NCBI GenBank assembly: GCA_002286855.1
Contig: NRSV01000033.1
Coordinates: 1-64,000 of the forward strand
Reading direction: 5' to 3'
Length of the DNA: 64,000 nucleotides
From: Bipolaris cookei
Taxonomy: Eukaryota; Ascomycota; Dothideomycetes; Pleosporales; Pleosporaceae
The notes under the pieces are model-generated. The model saw only the letters and a list, made by a program, of their open reading frames with translations, did no database searches and was not told where the DNA came from. Of the stretch, positions 36,913 to 47,300 are shown one piece after another. The position numbers were made by a program, and so were the translations under genes. How positions within the stretch are numbered: position 1 is the first letter of the stretch; each line of letters opens with the position of its first letter.

Positions 36913-37903
36913 TCTCTCAGACTCGAGCTTCGATTTTCTGATGTAATCCACCGCAGCCTACGCATCACTGCGTGATGCTTCTGGCTACCCAAAAATGGAG
37001 TTTGACATACACGGCGTTATTTACAGAGGCGTGGTTTCTTGCCTATGACATTTTGAATGAGTTTCCAATGTCTACTTTCAAAGGCACTATTCTTTTGCAT
37101 AGCGCCAAATATATGGCTTTGCATGCCGATTTTGCTATATTCCGAGCCGGATTCCCAAGTCCTTGTCATGGTCCTTGATGCTTTTCCATTGATAGCACCA
37201 CAATCAACGATATTACCAGAGAAGGGTCATGTGATGACAATATTCTGTCCGGTACGCCTATTCAAGAGTAGACGGTAACGTCTGTCCCTGTGGGTCGAAC
37301 ATCCCTCCGCAACGAACCACCAACATTGTTCAAGCACCTCACGCCTAAGCCGCGAAGACTCTTAGATTCAAATACGTATTTATATACTCTTTAGATTTAC
37401 CTCTATCTATTATATGCCTTAAATAACAAAATTATGGCAGCCTAAGGGACGTGAATGAATCCTTCGTGTTGAGCGTTAAAGCTGCAACGATAAAACACCC
37501 CTGCTCTTTCACGCCTAGCCACTGTCACTCTATCTCTCGGCGTATTTCTGCAATAAGTAATCAGCTGGAGGATACACCTTCACTCGCAGAATATGTGCAG
37601 CCTCCGTTCACATACCGTCCGATTTTCTCCGGCTCAATGCAACTCTTGTTCGCTCTAGGCTCTAGGGCTTAGCGTGCTGACATAGCCAGTATTAAAAACT
37701 TAGCGGCCTGCATTCTACACCTGCGCTATACCATGGTGGCTCAAGCTGTCGCGCGAAGCTCAAAGGCTTCGTCCAGCCACCACTTACGTGCGTGGTCGCC
37801 TACTACCTATTCTTAGAAATCGGTTAGAGATAGACACTACGGCATTAATATTGTAAATAAATATGCTAGTTGATTTACCGGTAGACCTACCTTAACATAT
37901 GTA
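36913..37903. other. AT-rich border of the accessory island
   Basis: About 1 kb from the Utp5-like stop codon to the transposon. Base composition drops to clearly AT-rich around 37360-37440 and 37820-37900. No gene was seen; this is where gene-dense sequence gives way to repeats. Confidence 0.5.
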
Positions 37904-37952
37904 TTGTAGGTGGTCAGTGCTGCAACACCATCTCGGAACGCAACACCGACTG
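37904..37952 (+). repeat. Left terminal inverted repeat of the Fot1/pogo element
   Basis: 49 bp that match the reverse complement of 39996-40045 with about two substitutions and one single-base indel close to the inner edge. The pairing blocks are gtaggtggtca, tgctgcaacaccatctcgga and acgcaacac. Confidence 0.93.
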
Positions 37953-38057
37953 TATATATGGGCACCCACACAAATGAAGCTGTACAGCCCCATACAAAAG
38001 CTGATATCACCAGATTTTTTGTTGGTGTAGTCTGCCAGTAATACGGTATATTTATAT

Positions 38058-39944
38058 TTACTCATATTTCTTCGGCAACTTAATATTCCGGCCGCACGTG
38101 GTGGTTTTGGGCGGAGGCTTAGGGATTGGCTCCGCAACACTACTACTACTTTGAGCAGCCGCAACACCACCACGCTTAGTAACTTTTGACTTTTGAGATG
38201 ATGAGGCTTTTCGGATAGCTTTGTTTTGCGTATCTCGAAGTTTTTTTGCAGTTGCAGCAGCGCGTTCTTCAGCTTTGCGTGCCCTCGCGGCAGCTAGCTG
38301 CGCGGCACGTGCCTCACGCTCCTTTGCCCTTGCTATCTTGGCCACCTCACGCTCTGCCTTTGCCTCTGCTTGAAGCTGCTTTCGGCATGCGGCAGCAGCA
38401 GCACGTGCCTCTCTATCCTGCTCTTTTTGGAGTTTTGCTGCCGCCTCTTCTTGTTGTTGTATGGCGTCACGCTCTCTAGCCTCTCTGACTGCCCGAGGGC
38501 TCCATACAACTGCCAGACTCTGGTACTCTTGGTGTTGTTGCAAATCCAAAACCTTGTTATGCTTTTTCTTGCGTTTTTTAGTGGTGATTGCATGGCGTAA
38601 TTGCTCGTTTTCAAGGTGTAGGAGCTCGTTGTTGACTTGNAGTGAATGGAAAGCCTCTTTCACCCGTTTTGCCGCAATTGTAGACGTATCTGGTGCCACA
38701 GCTTCAACCAAGTTGACGAGGTGTCTGTATGTATCTCTATCACCATGGTCTCCAACTTCTATATCTGTATTGGGTGGCGGAGAGGAGCTAACGAGACGAT
38801 TGAGGACGACTTCGGCGTTGCGCGGATGAACTCCTGTAGCTGCAAAACTGCTCAGTATATTATCAGATGTGAATGCAGATGTATACGCAGCCCAAAATAA
38901 CTCTAGAAAGTCACTTTTCTGCATTTCTAGCAAAGCTTGACTGCGGTGGAGGAACTCATCCAGTTCTTTGCCGTACGCAGTAGTCAGAGGCCCAAACACC
39001 GCAATATCGAGTGGTTGAAGCCGGTGAGAGGAGTGAGGAGGCAGTACAGCGAGTAGAATCCGGTGGGCATCGCAGTAATCGATGAAGGAAGGTGTCACGT
39101 GGCTTCCGTGGCCGTCAAGTAGTAGAAGCCTCCAGTCCCGCTTTGCCTTCTCTTTTGTTTTGCGGTCAAAGACTTGTTCAAGCCAGGCCAGCCCAATATC
39201 ATTATTACTCCACCCAGAGGGCGTTGAGCAGCAAAATAGCTGGTGTTTTCCTACTTCAAGGTCGCGTAACCAACTATCTCGAAGCCCACTCTTGCCTTGA
39301 TAGACGATGACGGGATCTACCCAGCTTCCATCAGCGCAGACGCAACCCATAACTGTAATCCAGTTTCTATTACCATCTTGGATAGATGCTGACACCTTCT
39401 TCTTATCCCAAAGAGGCCTTGAAAAGACTCTCTTAGACCGTGAACATATACCAAGGAGAAAGCCCTTTTCATCCATATTGTAGATATTATATGGCTTAAT
39501 ATCGTATTTATCGAGTTTTTCGTGAAGGAGACAGAAGTAGTTACGGTAATCTTCTCTATTATCAGCTATACAGCGATCCCGATCAATACCCGTGGAGGTT
39601 TTGTTGGTAATAGCATCGCGGTGCCTTCGCAAGAAACGCGTAACCCAGCTATCTGATGGCTCCCATGGCGCAAGTGCCGCGACATATTTTTTGATCATAG
39701 CTCTTGAAGGTGGTAGTGCGTGGGCAGATAGTCTCTGTATATGCTTTACAAGGTGTTCCTCCTGTGGGGGAGTGAGCAATGAATGGTTTTTGGCGGCGGC
39801 TTCACGGGACTGGCGTTGGCGGTGGTGTCGGCGCGTCAAAGTTGACACTGGAACTCCATACTTTTTTGCGACCTGGCGGTATGAAAGTTGACCTTCTGCA
39901 TCTTGCGAATCGGTATCTGCAATGGCTTTTGCAATAGCTGTCAT
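38058..39944 (-). CDS. Fot1/pogo-type DDD transposase
   Basis: A 628-residue uninterrupted transposase starting at the ATG at 39944, for cut-and-paste transposition at TA sites. Order of parts: psq-type helix-turn-helix (about 1-45, QLSYRQVAKKYGVPVSTLTR), a CENP-B-type DNA-binding helix-turn-helix (about 55-125, ending DSWVTRFLRRHRDA), then the DDE_1 catalytic domain. That domain has Asp in YNMDEKGFLLG, Asp in LLLDGHGSH and Asp in HRLQPLDIAVFGPL, so all three catalytic carboxylates are present. The C-terminal part is a long Arg/Glu/Ala-rich coiled-coil-like segment ending in a basic tail. One codon (at 38640) contains an N and cannot be read, but frame is kept. The protein appears competent; activity is inference. 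Confidence 0.93.
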   Translation of the reverse strand: MTAIAKAIADTDSQDAEGQLSYRQVAKKYGVPVSTLTRRHHRQRQSREAAAKNHSLLTPPQEEHLVKHIQRLSAHALPPSRAMIKKYVAALAPWEPSDSWVTRFLRRHRDAITNKTSTGIDRDRCIADNREDYRNYFCLLHEKLDKYDIKPYNIYNMDEKGFLLGICSRSKRVFSRPLWDKKKVSASIQDGNRNWITVMGCVCADGSWVDPVIVYQGKSGLRDSWLRDLEVGKHQLFCCSTPSGWSNNDIGLAWLEQVFDRKTKEKAKRDWRLLLLDGHGSHVTPSFIDYCDAHRILLAVLPPHSSHRLQPLDIAVFGPLTTAYGKELDEFLHRSQALLEMQKSDFLELFWAAYTSAFTSDNILSSFAATGVHPRNAEVVLNRLVSSSPPPNTDIEVGDHGDRDTYRHLVNLVEAVAPDTSTIAAKRVKEAFHSXQVNNELLHLENEQLRHAITTKKRKKKHNKVLDLQQHQEYQSLAVVWSPRAVREARERDAIQQQEEAAAKLQKEQDREARAAAAACRKQLQAEAKAEREVAKIARAKEREARAAQLAAARARKAEERAAATAKKLRDTQNKAIRKASSSQKSKVTKRGGVAAAQSSSSVAEPIPKPPPKTTTCGRNIKLPKKYE

Positions 39945-39995
39945 GGTTGTGGAGATATTACGCGTTGAAACTGGTGGGTTCCTGTTTTGGTGATG

Positions 39996-40045
39996 CAGTC
40001 GGGTGTTGCGTTCCGAGATGGTGTTGCAGCATTGACCACCTACAC
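39996..40045 (-). repeat. Right terminal inverted repeat of the Fot1/pogo element
   Basis: 50-bp partner of 37904-37952, ending in cacctacac directly before the right TA. Confidence 0.93.
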
Positions 40046-40098
40046 TATAGAAATATACATGAAGAATGCAAATCTGCTTCTATTTTGTGATTACTTAT

Positions 40099-43000
40099 CT
40101 ATTTTACCTCACAAAACCAGACCCTTCCTGATCCTATTCCTATGCATACTAGAGCCCCACTCACGGCTGAGAGTGACGGCCGATACTCAGACAGTATCCA
40201 TATTACATTGCTTCCGGCGTGCACAATCCAAATTATATCTGGACTTAGACTGACATCTTGGTACTGTGGTTCTGATGCTGCTATGTCTGTATTGGTAGAA
40301 ATCTGGAAAGAAGGGATAGCAATGATTCCAATGTCTGTATGGAGGGAAGTACTAGTAGAGTCGAAAGATAATCTGGAAAGAGCCCTAGCAATATCAAGAG
40401 TATGCACACACGTCCCGCTGCTCGCGTCCCAGATCTTGACAGTCCTGTCCCATGACGCTGACGCTAGCCGGGTCGAGTCGTGCGAGAAAGCCACCGAGGT
40501 AACCAAACTGCTATGGCCCTCGAGCGTCTGCAGGCACGCACTCCAGCCATTAATCATAGCTGGCTTGACGGCTACTCCCCTTGGCTCTTCGTGCTGGAAC
40601 AGCCTTCTTACTATGCTATCTGCTGGACTGAACAACAGAGCAGATGCGTAAGCTTGTAATGGATAGTTCTCGGTTACCTCCTTATGATACATAATGAATC
40701 GTCGTGCATCGTACACGATCTTGTTCAATACGTCCATGCTTCCGAATCCCTAGCCACGTTAGTAACTACACCGTGAAGGCCATGTATAGATGTAGTCGTA
40801 TTAGCCGTACCTGGACTAGATCCCATAGCCTTATCATCAAGACTACCCCTTTGGCGATGCTTCTGCACAAGCTGAGCGCTTCTAGCCAGTAGAGATATTT
40901 TTGCTCAAGAAGTGCGTCTATAGCCCTAGCAGTTTCTTGATTAGTAGCACTAGGTTTTAAGTCGCAGAAGTGATCAACCCAGTACACACATGGGTAGCGC
41001 AACACGGCTAGAGGATTGGGAAGAAGTGGCTTGACGTCTTCTATAGCATATCCAGGCGCTTGAAGGTTGTATATATCTCTGCGCAGTGTCTCGTGCAGAA
41101 TTGCAAGTGATTTCGCGAAGATGTCTTGATGCACACATTCTATACCGTCTAGAAAGACGTTGTTTAATGGTTTTGTGATAAGGAAATCCTTAGCTGATTG
41201 ACGCACAAAGTACACTGTGTCGCCGCGCAGCGTGAGAAACGATCCGCAGGGACCGATGATCTTCTGCACAGACTCTAGGTCATTAATAAGGTCTGCAAGT
41301 TGCTTAGTTAATATAACTAGCTCACTAACTGTGACCAGTTGATACAGGACAGCAGTCACTGCCAGCACCTGCAGACATCTTCGAGCGCTACTAGACATGC
41401 GTATCTGGTCTAGCATCTGCCTGTAAAATGAGTCTAAACCAGGCGGGAACTGGGCTAGCTTCTCTCGTACGTCCCACTTCGGCGTCGCTTTGAGGTCTTG
41501 GCACACCAACGCAACCCAGAAGAAGGTGTCGTTCGCGTTCGAAGTCAAGTGGTAGAGCACTGCGTTTTACACCTCTAGCGTGTAGCGCTTCTCTTGGGAT
41601 AAGCGACACACTTTCTGCTGGATAAACGCATCTACTGCTGCAGCCACCGACTCAGCGCTTAGCTCAAGGCTGAGCCTCATTTCATGCTCAGCACGCTTCA
41701 ATTCTTCCTCAATATCTGGCCAGTTACGACTAGACACGATCCACTTGACGCGAGAGGACACAGACGACTGCTTTGCAATGAAGATAAACAGCTTTGCTAA
41801 GTCCGTTGTGCATTCATCGAGCGCGTCAATAATTAGGTACGTTATGCCTAGGCCTACATCTTGCAGCATGCCGGCGAAGATCTCCGTCAGGGCGACCCAG
41901 GCATTCGCATCCTCGAACAAGCTTTTGCCCGCGTGGTCATACTTCTTGCGGACGTGCGACACAAGCGACGGCTGCCGGTACACAAGCATGTACAGCAAGC
42001 CTCGCAGCACAGCTGTGGCACTATTAATGCGCGTGTCGGTTGCCTGGCAGAAAAAGTATGAAAAATGGGTAGGTTTCGGCATCAAGTTTTGCAGTTCGTC
42101 GACAATGCCACACAGTAGCATCGTCTTGCCTTTGTCAGGATCACCTTTCATCCACAGTAGTCGGCTCTCCGGGTCTTGCTGCCACTTCTGGAAGGTATTA
42201 TTATCAAGAACCCAACGATAAGCGCCCGTAAGCAGCCCGCCCTTAGTCTCCTCAATCCGCTTCTTGTCATCGCGCGGGTTGCTGGGACACAAGTCTTGGA
42301 TGCACTTGTTCTGCTTGTCAACCTCGTCTAGAACCCGTTTGATTGCTTCAGCTAGATTCTCGCCATCGATCGGGGACAAGCTGACGCCGAGAATACCCAT
42401 CAGGGAATATGCACGGTCCGCTGCAATTGTTGTAGTGCGATGTTCAATCCAGGTAACGCGTTCATGAACACTAAAGTAAGACAATGGTTCACCCTGCAGT
42501 GCTGGAGTAGGGATGCCCGTAACTTTACCCACTTCTTCTGTTAGCGACAACTTATCACCAAGCTTGGTCCCTTCTTTAGAGAAGAACTCTACTATAGGTG
42601 GTGCGAGAAGCTCTTGTAGTGTCTATCTACGGGTAAACTATCTGCTATTTTTAAGCGCAAGCTTAGCTTTCTGCTTGCTTTGTACAGGATCGCTACTGAT
42701 CGAATTGCATGGAACGTCGCGCGAATAGAAGTAGCGCTGCATCGTGCTGCCATATCATCTCGACATGGTATAGAGAATAGAGAGCATCCAGATCCACAAA
42801 AGCCATCGTGAATCGGTGTAGCCTGGCGTAACTAGTAAAAGCTGACTAGAGACATCCGACAGATATATAACACCGAGCTGCATCGCGGTACCAGTAAAAC
42901 ATCGATCGGATAGAGAAGGCAACTTCAGCCTTGTTAGCCTTGTCGATACAGCACGTGTCGATCCAGAAGTACTGGAGGTTATCGCGCCGCGCCCGTTTTC

Positions 43001-43184
43001 CGCAGAAGAGGATCTTCTCGTAGCCCGGCTTTGTCTTGCCACCGCCTGTCTGGAGGTCTGCGAACGTCACCTCGTCGCCATCTGCGCCCCAGGTGTGTGA
43101 GAGTATCGCGTAGGGGGGTGTGTCGCCATCGTCGAAGCTGCGAATGCTGAGCTCTTCGCTTTCGCTATACTGTAAGAGCCGCAT
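40099..43184 (-). pseudogene. Broken HET-NACHT-WD40 (NLR-type) incompatibility gene
   Basis: Remnant of a fungal NLR of the HET-E/HNWD architecture, cytoplasmic sensors that trigger self/non-self cell death. From the ATG at 43184 it has HET motifs PYAILSHTWG, YFWIDTCCIDK and FYWYRDAARCY. The frame then shifts near 42870, and about 150 bp seem to be inserted before the HET end (TLQELLAPPIVEFFSKEG). The two tryptophans of the usual SRWFTRGW motif read as TAG. A NACHT ATPase follows (P-loop GDPDKGKT near 42135; Walker B YLIIDALDEC near 41830). A TAA at 41567-41569 interrupts TLEV..NAVLYHLTS. A 61-bp intron (40750-40810) joins LWDLVQ to GFGSMDVLNKIVYDARRF. Only one canonical WD40 repeat (LEGHSSLVTSVAFSHDSTRL..VKIWD) remains before a degenerate C-terminal blade ending GSGRVWFCEVK. 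As it stands it cannot encode a full-length NLR, unless unusual splicing removes the breaks. Confidence 0.88.
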
Positions 43185-43728
43185 AGGTTCACGTGGGTGT
43201 ATAGTAGGTATATGCGATGAGAACAGGACTCGAAAGGCTGGGCTCTGTAGCTTGATGGTATCCGCGTTTGCTGCTTGCTAGCTGTTTTCCTGCTACCGAT
43301 GGATGGTCAGCATACAGAGAGAATGGCGAGCAGGTGCATCAGCTCGAATACCAGCAGGATCCTGTGATGCGTCAAGATGTCGCGAGCTGAGGCTGCCGGC
43401 TCTCGCTGTATTCTTGACTTGGTCGTGAAGCCTGTGTGAAGCCCCAGGCGGGGTAAGGCATGCCATACATGCGCCGTACGATGCTCGCAAGGCTGAAGCG
43501 GGTCTGCATCGAGGGCTGGAGGACATGAGGCCCTTGGCACTGTTAGTAGGGGTCTAAGCACTGACGTGTTTAAAGCTTGCCCGTTACGACACAGAACGAA
43601 ACAAGAAAGCAGCCGCACAAATGCAACACTCGTGGATAACACCTAGGTTTAAACCTGATTTAGATTCGTCTTTCTACCTAGCCTACTCAATGCCGTGAGA
43701 CCCATCATACAGAACTAGAGAAAACAAT
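43185..43728. other. Intergenic between the NLR relic and transposon copy B
   Basis: About 540 bp upstream of the NLR start, presumably its old promoter. No gene or clear repeat was recognised. Confidence 0.5.
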
Positions 43729-44390
43729 CTAGTACACCCTGGCTACAGGGGCTCTCCATGCAGATACCGGTGCATGCGTTAGCTTTGGCGATGGTAGAAC
43801 CATCGATCCTTCTAACGCGTCGCTCTTGCGCTTGCGCCCGCGCTTTGGCTTGCTTGCCAAAACTTGCTCCTTCGCAACACGTTTTGCCCTAGCCTCCTCA
43901 AGGTCTTCAAAACTCATTACCTTGGCCTTGCCTAGAACTACTGGCTTTGTCGATGGACGGGTTTTGGCTTCTTGGTTGATCTGAAGGAGGAAATGATTAC
44001 GATCTTTAAGGAGGGCCTATTCGGCGAACGATACTATAGCGGCGCTTGCCAGCTTCTATATGCGTCTCTGCTCGTCTTTTCGAGCACATGTGTGTCTTTA
44101 ATAATCAGATCATGCAACGACAAGTACTGCTGGCTTTGAGCCTGCTCTGCTCGCGAACGCCGCCCAAGCCTACGGTGGATCCAAGTTGAGACAGGGACAT
44201 TGCTGTGCTCTGATCGAGCAGCACATGTGTCACGCACACTCTCAGGAAGACGTTGCGCGAGCGCCTGGCTGGCTGGGTCCATGTTTGTGGTTGTGATGAC
44301 TGACGGATACCTCGAGCGAGAAGCCAACAGGATCCACAACCAGTCTGCTTCTACATAGGAATAGCTGGCAACTGCACACTTGCAACACAC
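43729..44390 (-). pseudogene. Internally deleted pogo/Fot1 transposase relic (copy B)
   Basis: A shortened relative of the element at 1295-2991. The N-terminal helix-turn-helix segment (MDPASQALAQRLPESVRDTC, from about 44283) runs to QAQSQQYLS and then jumps directly to the region that follows the catalytic core in copy A (IIKDTHVLEK). It continues through RRI(stop)KLASAA, FAE(stop)ALLKDRN and the C-terminal end SAWRAPVARVY. Roughly 430 codons, including all three catalytic Asp, are missing. There is also a frame change just after the junction, and the two in-frame TAG codons stand where copy A has CAG. It therefore cannot encode a transposase and resembles a non-autonomous deletion derivative. 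Confidence 0.85.
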
Positions 44391-45840
44391 GGTAAAAGCT
44401 TCTAAAACGCTGCGCCACAGCTGTTCATAGAATGGCTATACACTCTTCAGCTTGCTGTACGCTGTATAGGATCTCCGAATAACCAAGCTAAGCTTCTGCA
44501 AGAAACAGAACAGGGGTGTGTTGTCATTGCAGCTTCAATGCTCAACACGCAAGATTCATACATGTCCCTTAGATTGCTGTAATTTTGCTATTTAAGGCTT
44601 GCAATAGATAGAAGTAGGCCCAAAGAGGATATGAATGTGTACTTGTATCTAAGAGTCTTTGTGAGTTGGGCGTAAGGTGCTTGGGCAATATTGGTGGTTC
44701 GTTGCGCAGGGATATTCGACCCGCAGAGACAGACGTGTTCCTCATACTGAACAGAGAGTTATGTCAACCCCTGGGACCTGAGACGCACTCTAAGACGAGA
44801 CGGTTCTACACTTTGGATCTTTGGAAAATCAAGTATGCAGCTAAGCAAAGCTACAGTATACGCCATGTTCTCTTCTCTGGTTTACTGAGCTGCCAGAGCG
44901 ATTACTTCCTTTGTCGAGGCAGTGACGCCAAGGAGCGCACTTCAGCTGTGGGTAGAAACACTATCCAATAAGCAGCCTCAACCACAGCTTCACTCGCTCA
45001 CGAGAGCGCGTTTCCGCCTATCTTCAAGACTAATCACCACGCTGCGATTCTCCGACACCTATTTTGATCCAGATTTTTCGACCGCCCGTGAATTGACCGC
45101 TTTGATAAGCCCAAATGCTCTCACCCCATTCTGCGGCATTTTTTTGTTTACTAGCCCGCCCATACTTTCGATATCACGTGATATTATTTATAATTAGATC
45201 CAGTACACAACTCTCGAATTGAGCTGCTTGCGTCACTCACTTCTTTTTCCCTTCGCAGTGGTTATGGAAATCCGTACGCTTGATCAAAATCCAGATTTTT
45301 AGCAAAGAAGGTTGTTCCGCATAACATCAACATAGTTGGCACTATTCGTCAGCATGTCCAAACATTCCACATAGGATCAAGATCCCAGACTACAAGACCT
45401 GGTCTCTTGCCATATATACTACACTGTTTGTTCTTAGTAGTGATTCTCAAGTGCAATGCGTGTCGACTTCCGTGCTCTGACATGCGGTTTTCTGTTGTAG
45501 AGCACGGAATATTTCCTTGTTGCTGTACTGCACAGTTCGCATATCTTGTTTAAGCCTTTGTTCTAACAATGACTACCTGTTAACAATGTCTTTGACCGAT
45601 TTTTTTTTGCTCTCGTTAGGCGGTTAGTAAATGCAATTGGAAAAATTCTCGAGCACAAAATCACTGATTAAACCTTACTTGTGTTGAGTGATATTTGTCG
45701 AGTAACACAATTAAGAATTTGACCGCTTATGATTTTGAGATTTGAAACAACACCCATTCTGCGAACAATTTCAGTACTGAGTTTTCACTATAATTATCAC
45801 ATCTCTTTCTCCCCACAATACCTTCAGGGGCATATTCAAA
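44391..45840. other. Repeat-flank intergenic region
   Basis: 1.45 kb of moderately AT-rich sequence. Short frames (for example 44666-44971) have no motif. The first 150 bp still resembles the terminal flank of copy A (a gtacagtatagga-like block), so the element may extend to about 44500. Confidence 0.4.
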
Positions 45841-46503
45841 ATGACCCCAAACATTGATCGTCCGGAATTTCCATCCAACCTCCTGCGTCTTTCCAAAAAA
45901 GTCCTCGCTAGCACCGCAGGAACCCAATATCCAGTCAAGCAAACATTCTTACTCAGTCCTACCCCCTCAGAAGAAAGCTTCCGCACAGACTCCCCCGTAC
46001 TTCCACTTTTTTACAGAAGAGACCCCTTGACAACTACCAACGCATCAGATACCTCTGTAAATTTACTATCCACTTCAACAGGCGGTACTCAAGAAAATGA
46101 TCGAGTAACTTGGCGATTCGCAGCTACAAGAATGAGCGATATTCTACCAGATGATATGGATCTCTATGCAGAGGCCGAGCCACATATACAAAGGGAGAGT
46201 ACCGAGACACATGTTAGACAGCATCAGTTCTTAACAGAGCAAGAACTAGCCTTTGGACCAGAAGTTAAAACTAGGCTACCAACTATCAACGAAGACGAAT
46301 TTCCATACTATCCTTTATCCTCGCGCTTTTCACCACCCACAGCCCCTGTGCATAAGGAAGCGAAGCCAGATCTAAATGATGATGCAAAACCACTGGTAAG
46401 GAGGGGAGTAAGGGGAATGGGGCTGAAAGAGTATCTGAAATGGGTGTTTCGGAATTATGGGATCAGAGCAGGCAAAACTAATGTAACATACATCCCTTCG
46501 TAA
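45841..46503 (+). CDS. Hypothetical 220-residue protein
   Basis: Uninterrupted frame from an ATG in a good context (ttcaaaATGA). The protein is hydrophilic and Thr/Ser/Glu-rich, without signal peptide, membrane span or cysteines. Its C-terminus, VRRGVRGMGLKEYLKWVFRN then YGIRAGKTNVTYIPS, looks like a folded amphipathic segment. Acid-rich blocks such as DILPDDMDLYAEAE and LPTINEDEFPYYPLSSRF look like natural protein. I do not recognise a family. It stands alone in AT-rich, transposon-dominated sequence, so it could be a lineage-specific gene or the surviving exon of a longer one. Confidence 0.5.
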   Translation: MTPNIDRPEFPSNLLRLSKKVLASTAGTQYPVKQTFLLSPTPSEESFRTDSPVLPLFYRRDPLTTTNASDTSVNLLSTSTGGTQENDRVTWRFAATRMSDILPDDMDLYAEAEPHIQRESTETHVRQHQFLTEQELAFGPEVKTRLPTINEDEFPYYPLSSRFSPPTAPVHKEAKPDLNDDAKPLVRRGVRGMGLKEYLKWVFRNYGIRAGKTNVTYIPS

Positions 46504-47036
46504 CGGAACAACCGCCGTGACGGACAAAATTACAGGTACTTTAGCTTCGCAGTACTATCATCGCCTACAGACATCATAATAATTATATTGTACTATCTAG
46601 GTGTATACTAGAATTGATTCTAAGTTAGTGTATGCCCAAAAATATAAAATTTACAACCATGTAGACACCTTCCCTCCAGATGTGCGAAGACACATGCTCT
46701 ACCTCAATAATGCGCCTCGCAAGTTATGAGGCTACCTCTATTAATTCTACCCGTCGCAATATATCTGTCGCTTCTGTGTACGTCTAGATATTCCATAAAA
46801 TCGTCCAAGCCTGCTTGCCAGCTGTAGGGGCTGGTCTGTGGTCTGATTTGTCCGTGATCGCCGCACAGTCTGGTACCTCTGTATTTGATGCACCAATTAG
46901 CAATGCTGATATAATCCCAATTGATGAGCTAACTGGATAAAGGTAAACTCAAAGCAACAAGTCACCTAACGCCTTGAGCTTACTGGATAAGCATCACAGT
47001 AATAATAACAAAAAAAACACGACAAACAGCGAGAAC
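46504..47036. other. AT-rich non-coding stretch
   Basis: About 530 bp rich in TA and TAAT motifs with many stops in all frames; compatible with old, mutated repeat DNA. No gene. Confidence 0.5.
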
Positions 47037-47300
47037 TGTTAGAATTGGGTCCTTTAGTAGTATGACTACTATAGGTAACTAAGTCGGAGTGGCAAGGTGG
47101 GTAGTTCTAACGTCTACTATTCGGCATATCCACTGTGTTGTTATCTATCTACTATGCGTACGCGGCAACGTGTATTGTGTGCACACGCGCAGCACTGGCC
47201 ACCGCGTGGCGCCATTCTCTCGCCCAGACTCTGAACTTTCTTCTACCAACCTGGACTGGACTCGCAAATTCTCAACAACAACTCAGTTTTTGGAATTATC
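47037..47300 (+). repeat. LTR-like repeat, copy 1
   Basis: Begins tgttagaattgggtcc and contains agtagtatgactact, a block like ctaccaacctggactggact and the end block attctcaaca. The same blocks in the same order and spacing occur at 53266-53530. TGTT starts and the attctcaacaac ending are typical of fungal Ty1/copia long terminal repeats, but no flanking duplication or polyprotein was found, so this may be a solo or truncated LTR. Confidence 0.5.

Larger units (their letters stand above)
37904..40045 (-). mobile_element. Complete Fot1/pogo-type DNA transposon
   Basis: A 2142-bp element with both ends visible. The left end starts ttgtaggtggtcagtgctgc and the right end is its near-exact reverse complement (gaccacctacac at 40034-40045). 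It is flanked by TA on both sides (37902-37903 and 40046-40047), the target duplication expected of Tc1/mariner elements. It contains a single long transposase frame on the minus strand. Its structural completeness, unlike all other transposon traces here, points to recent insertion. Confidence 0.95.
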
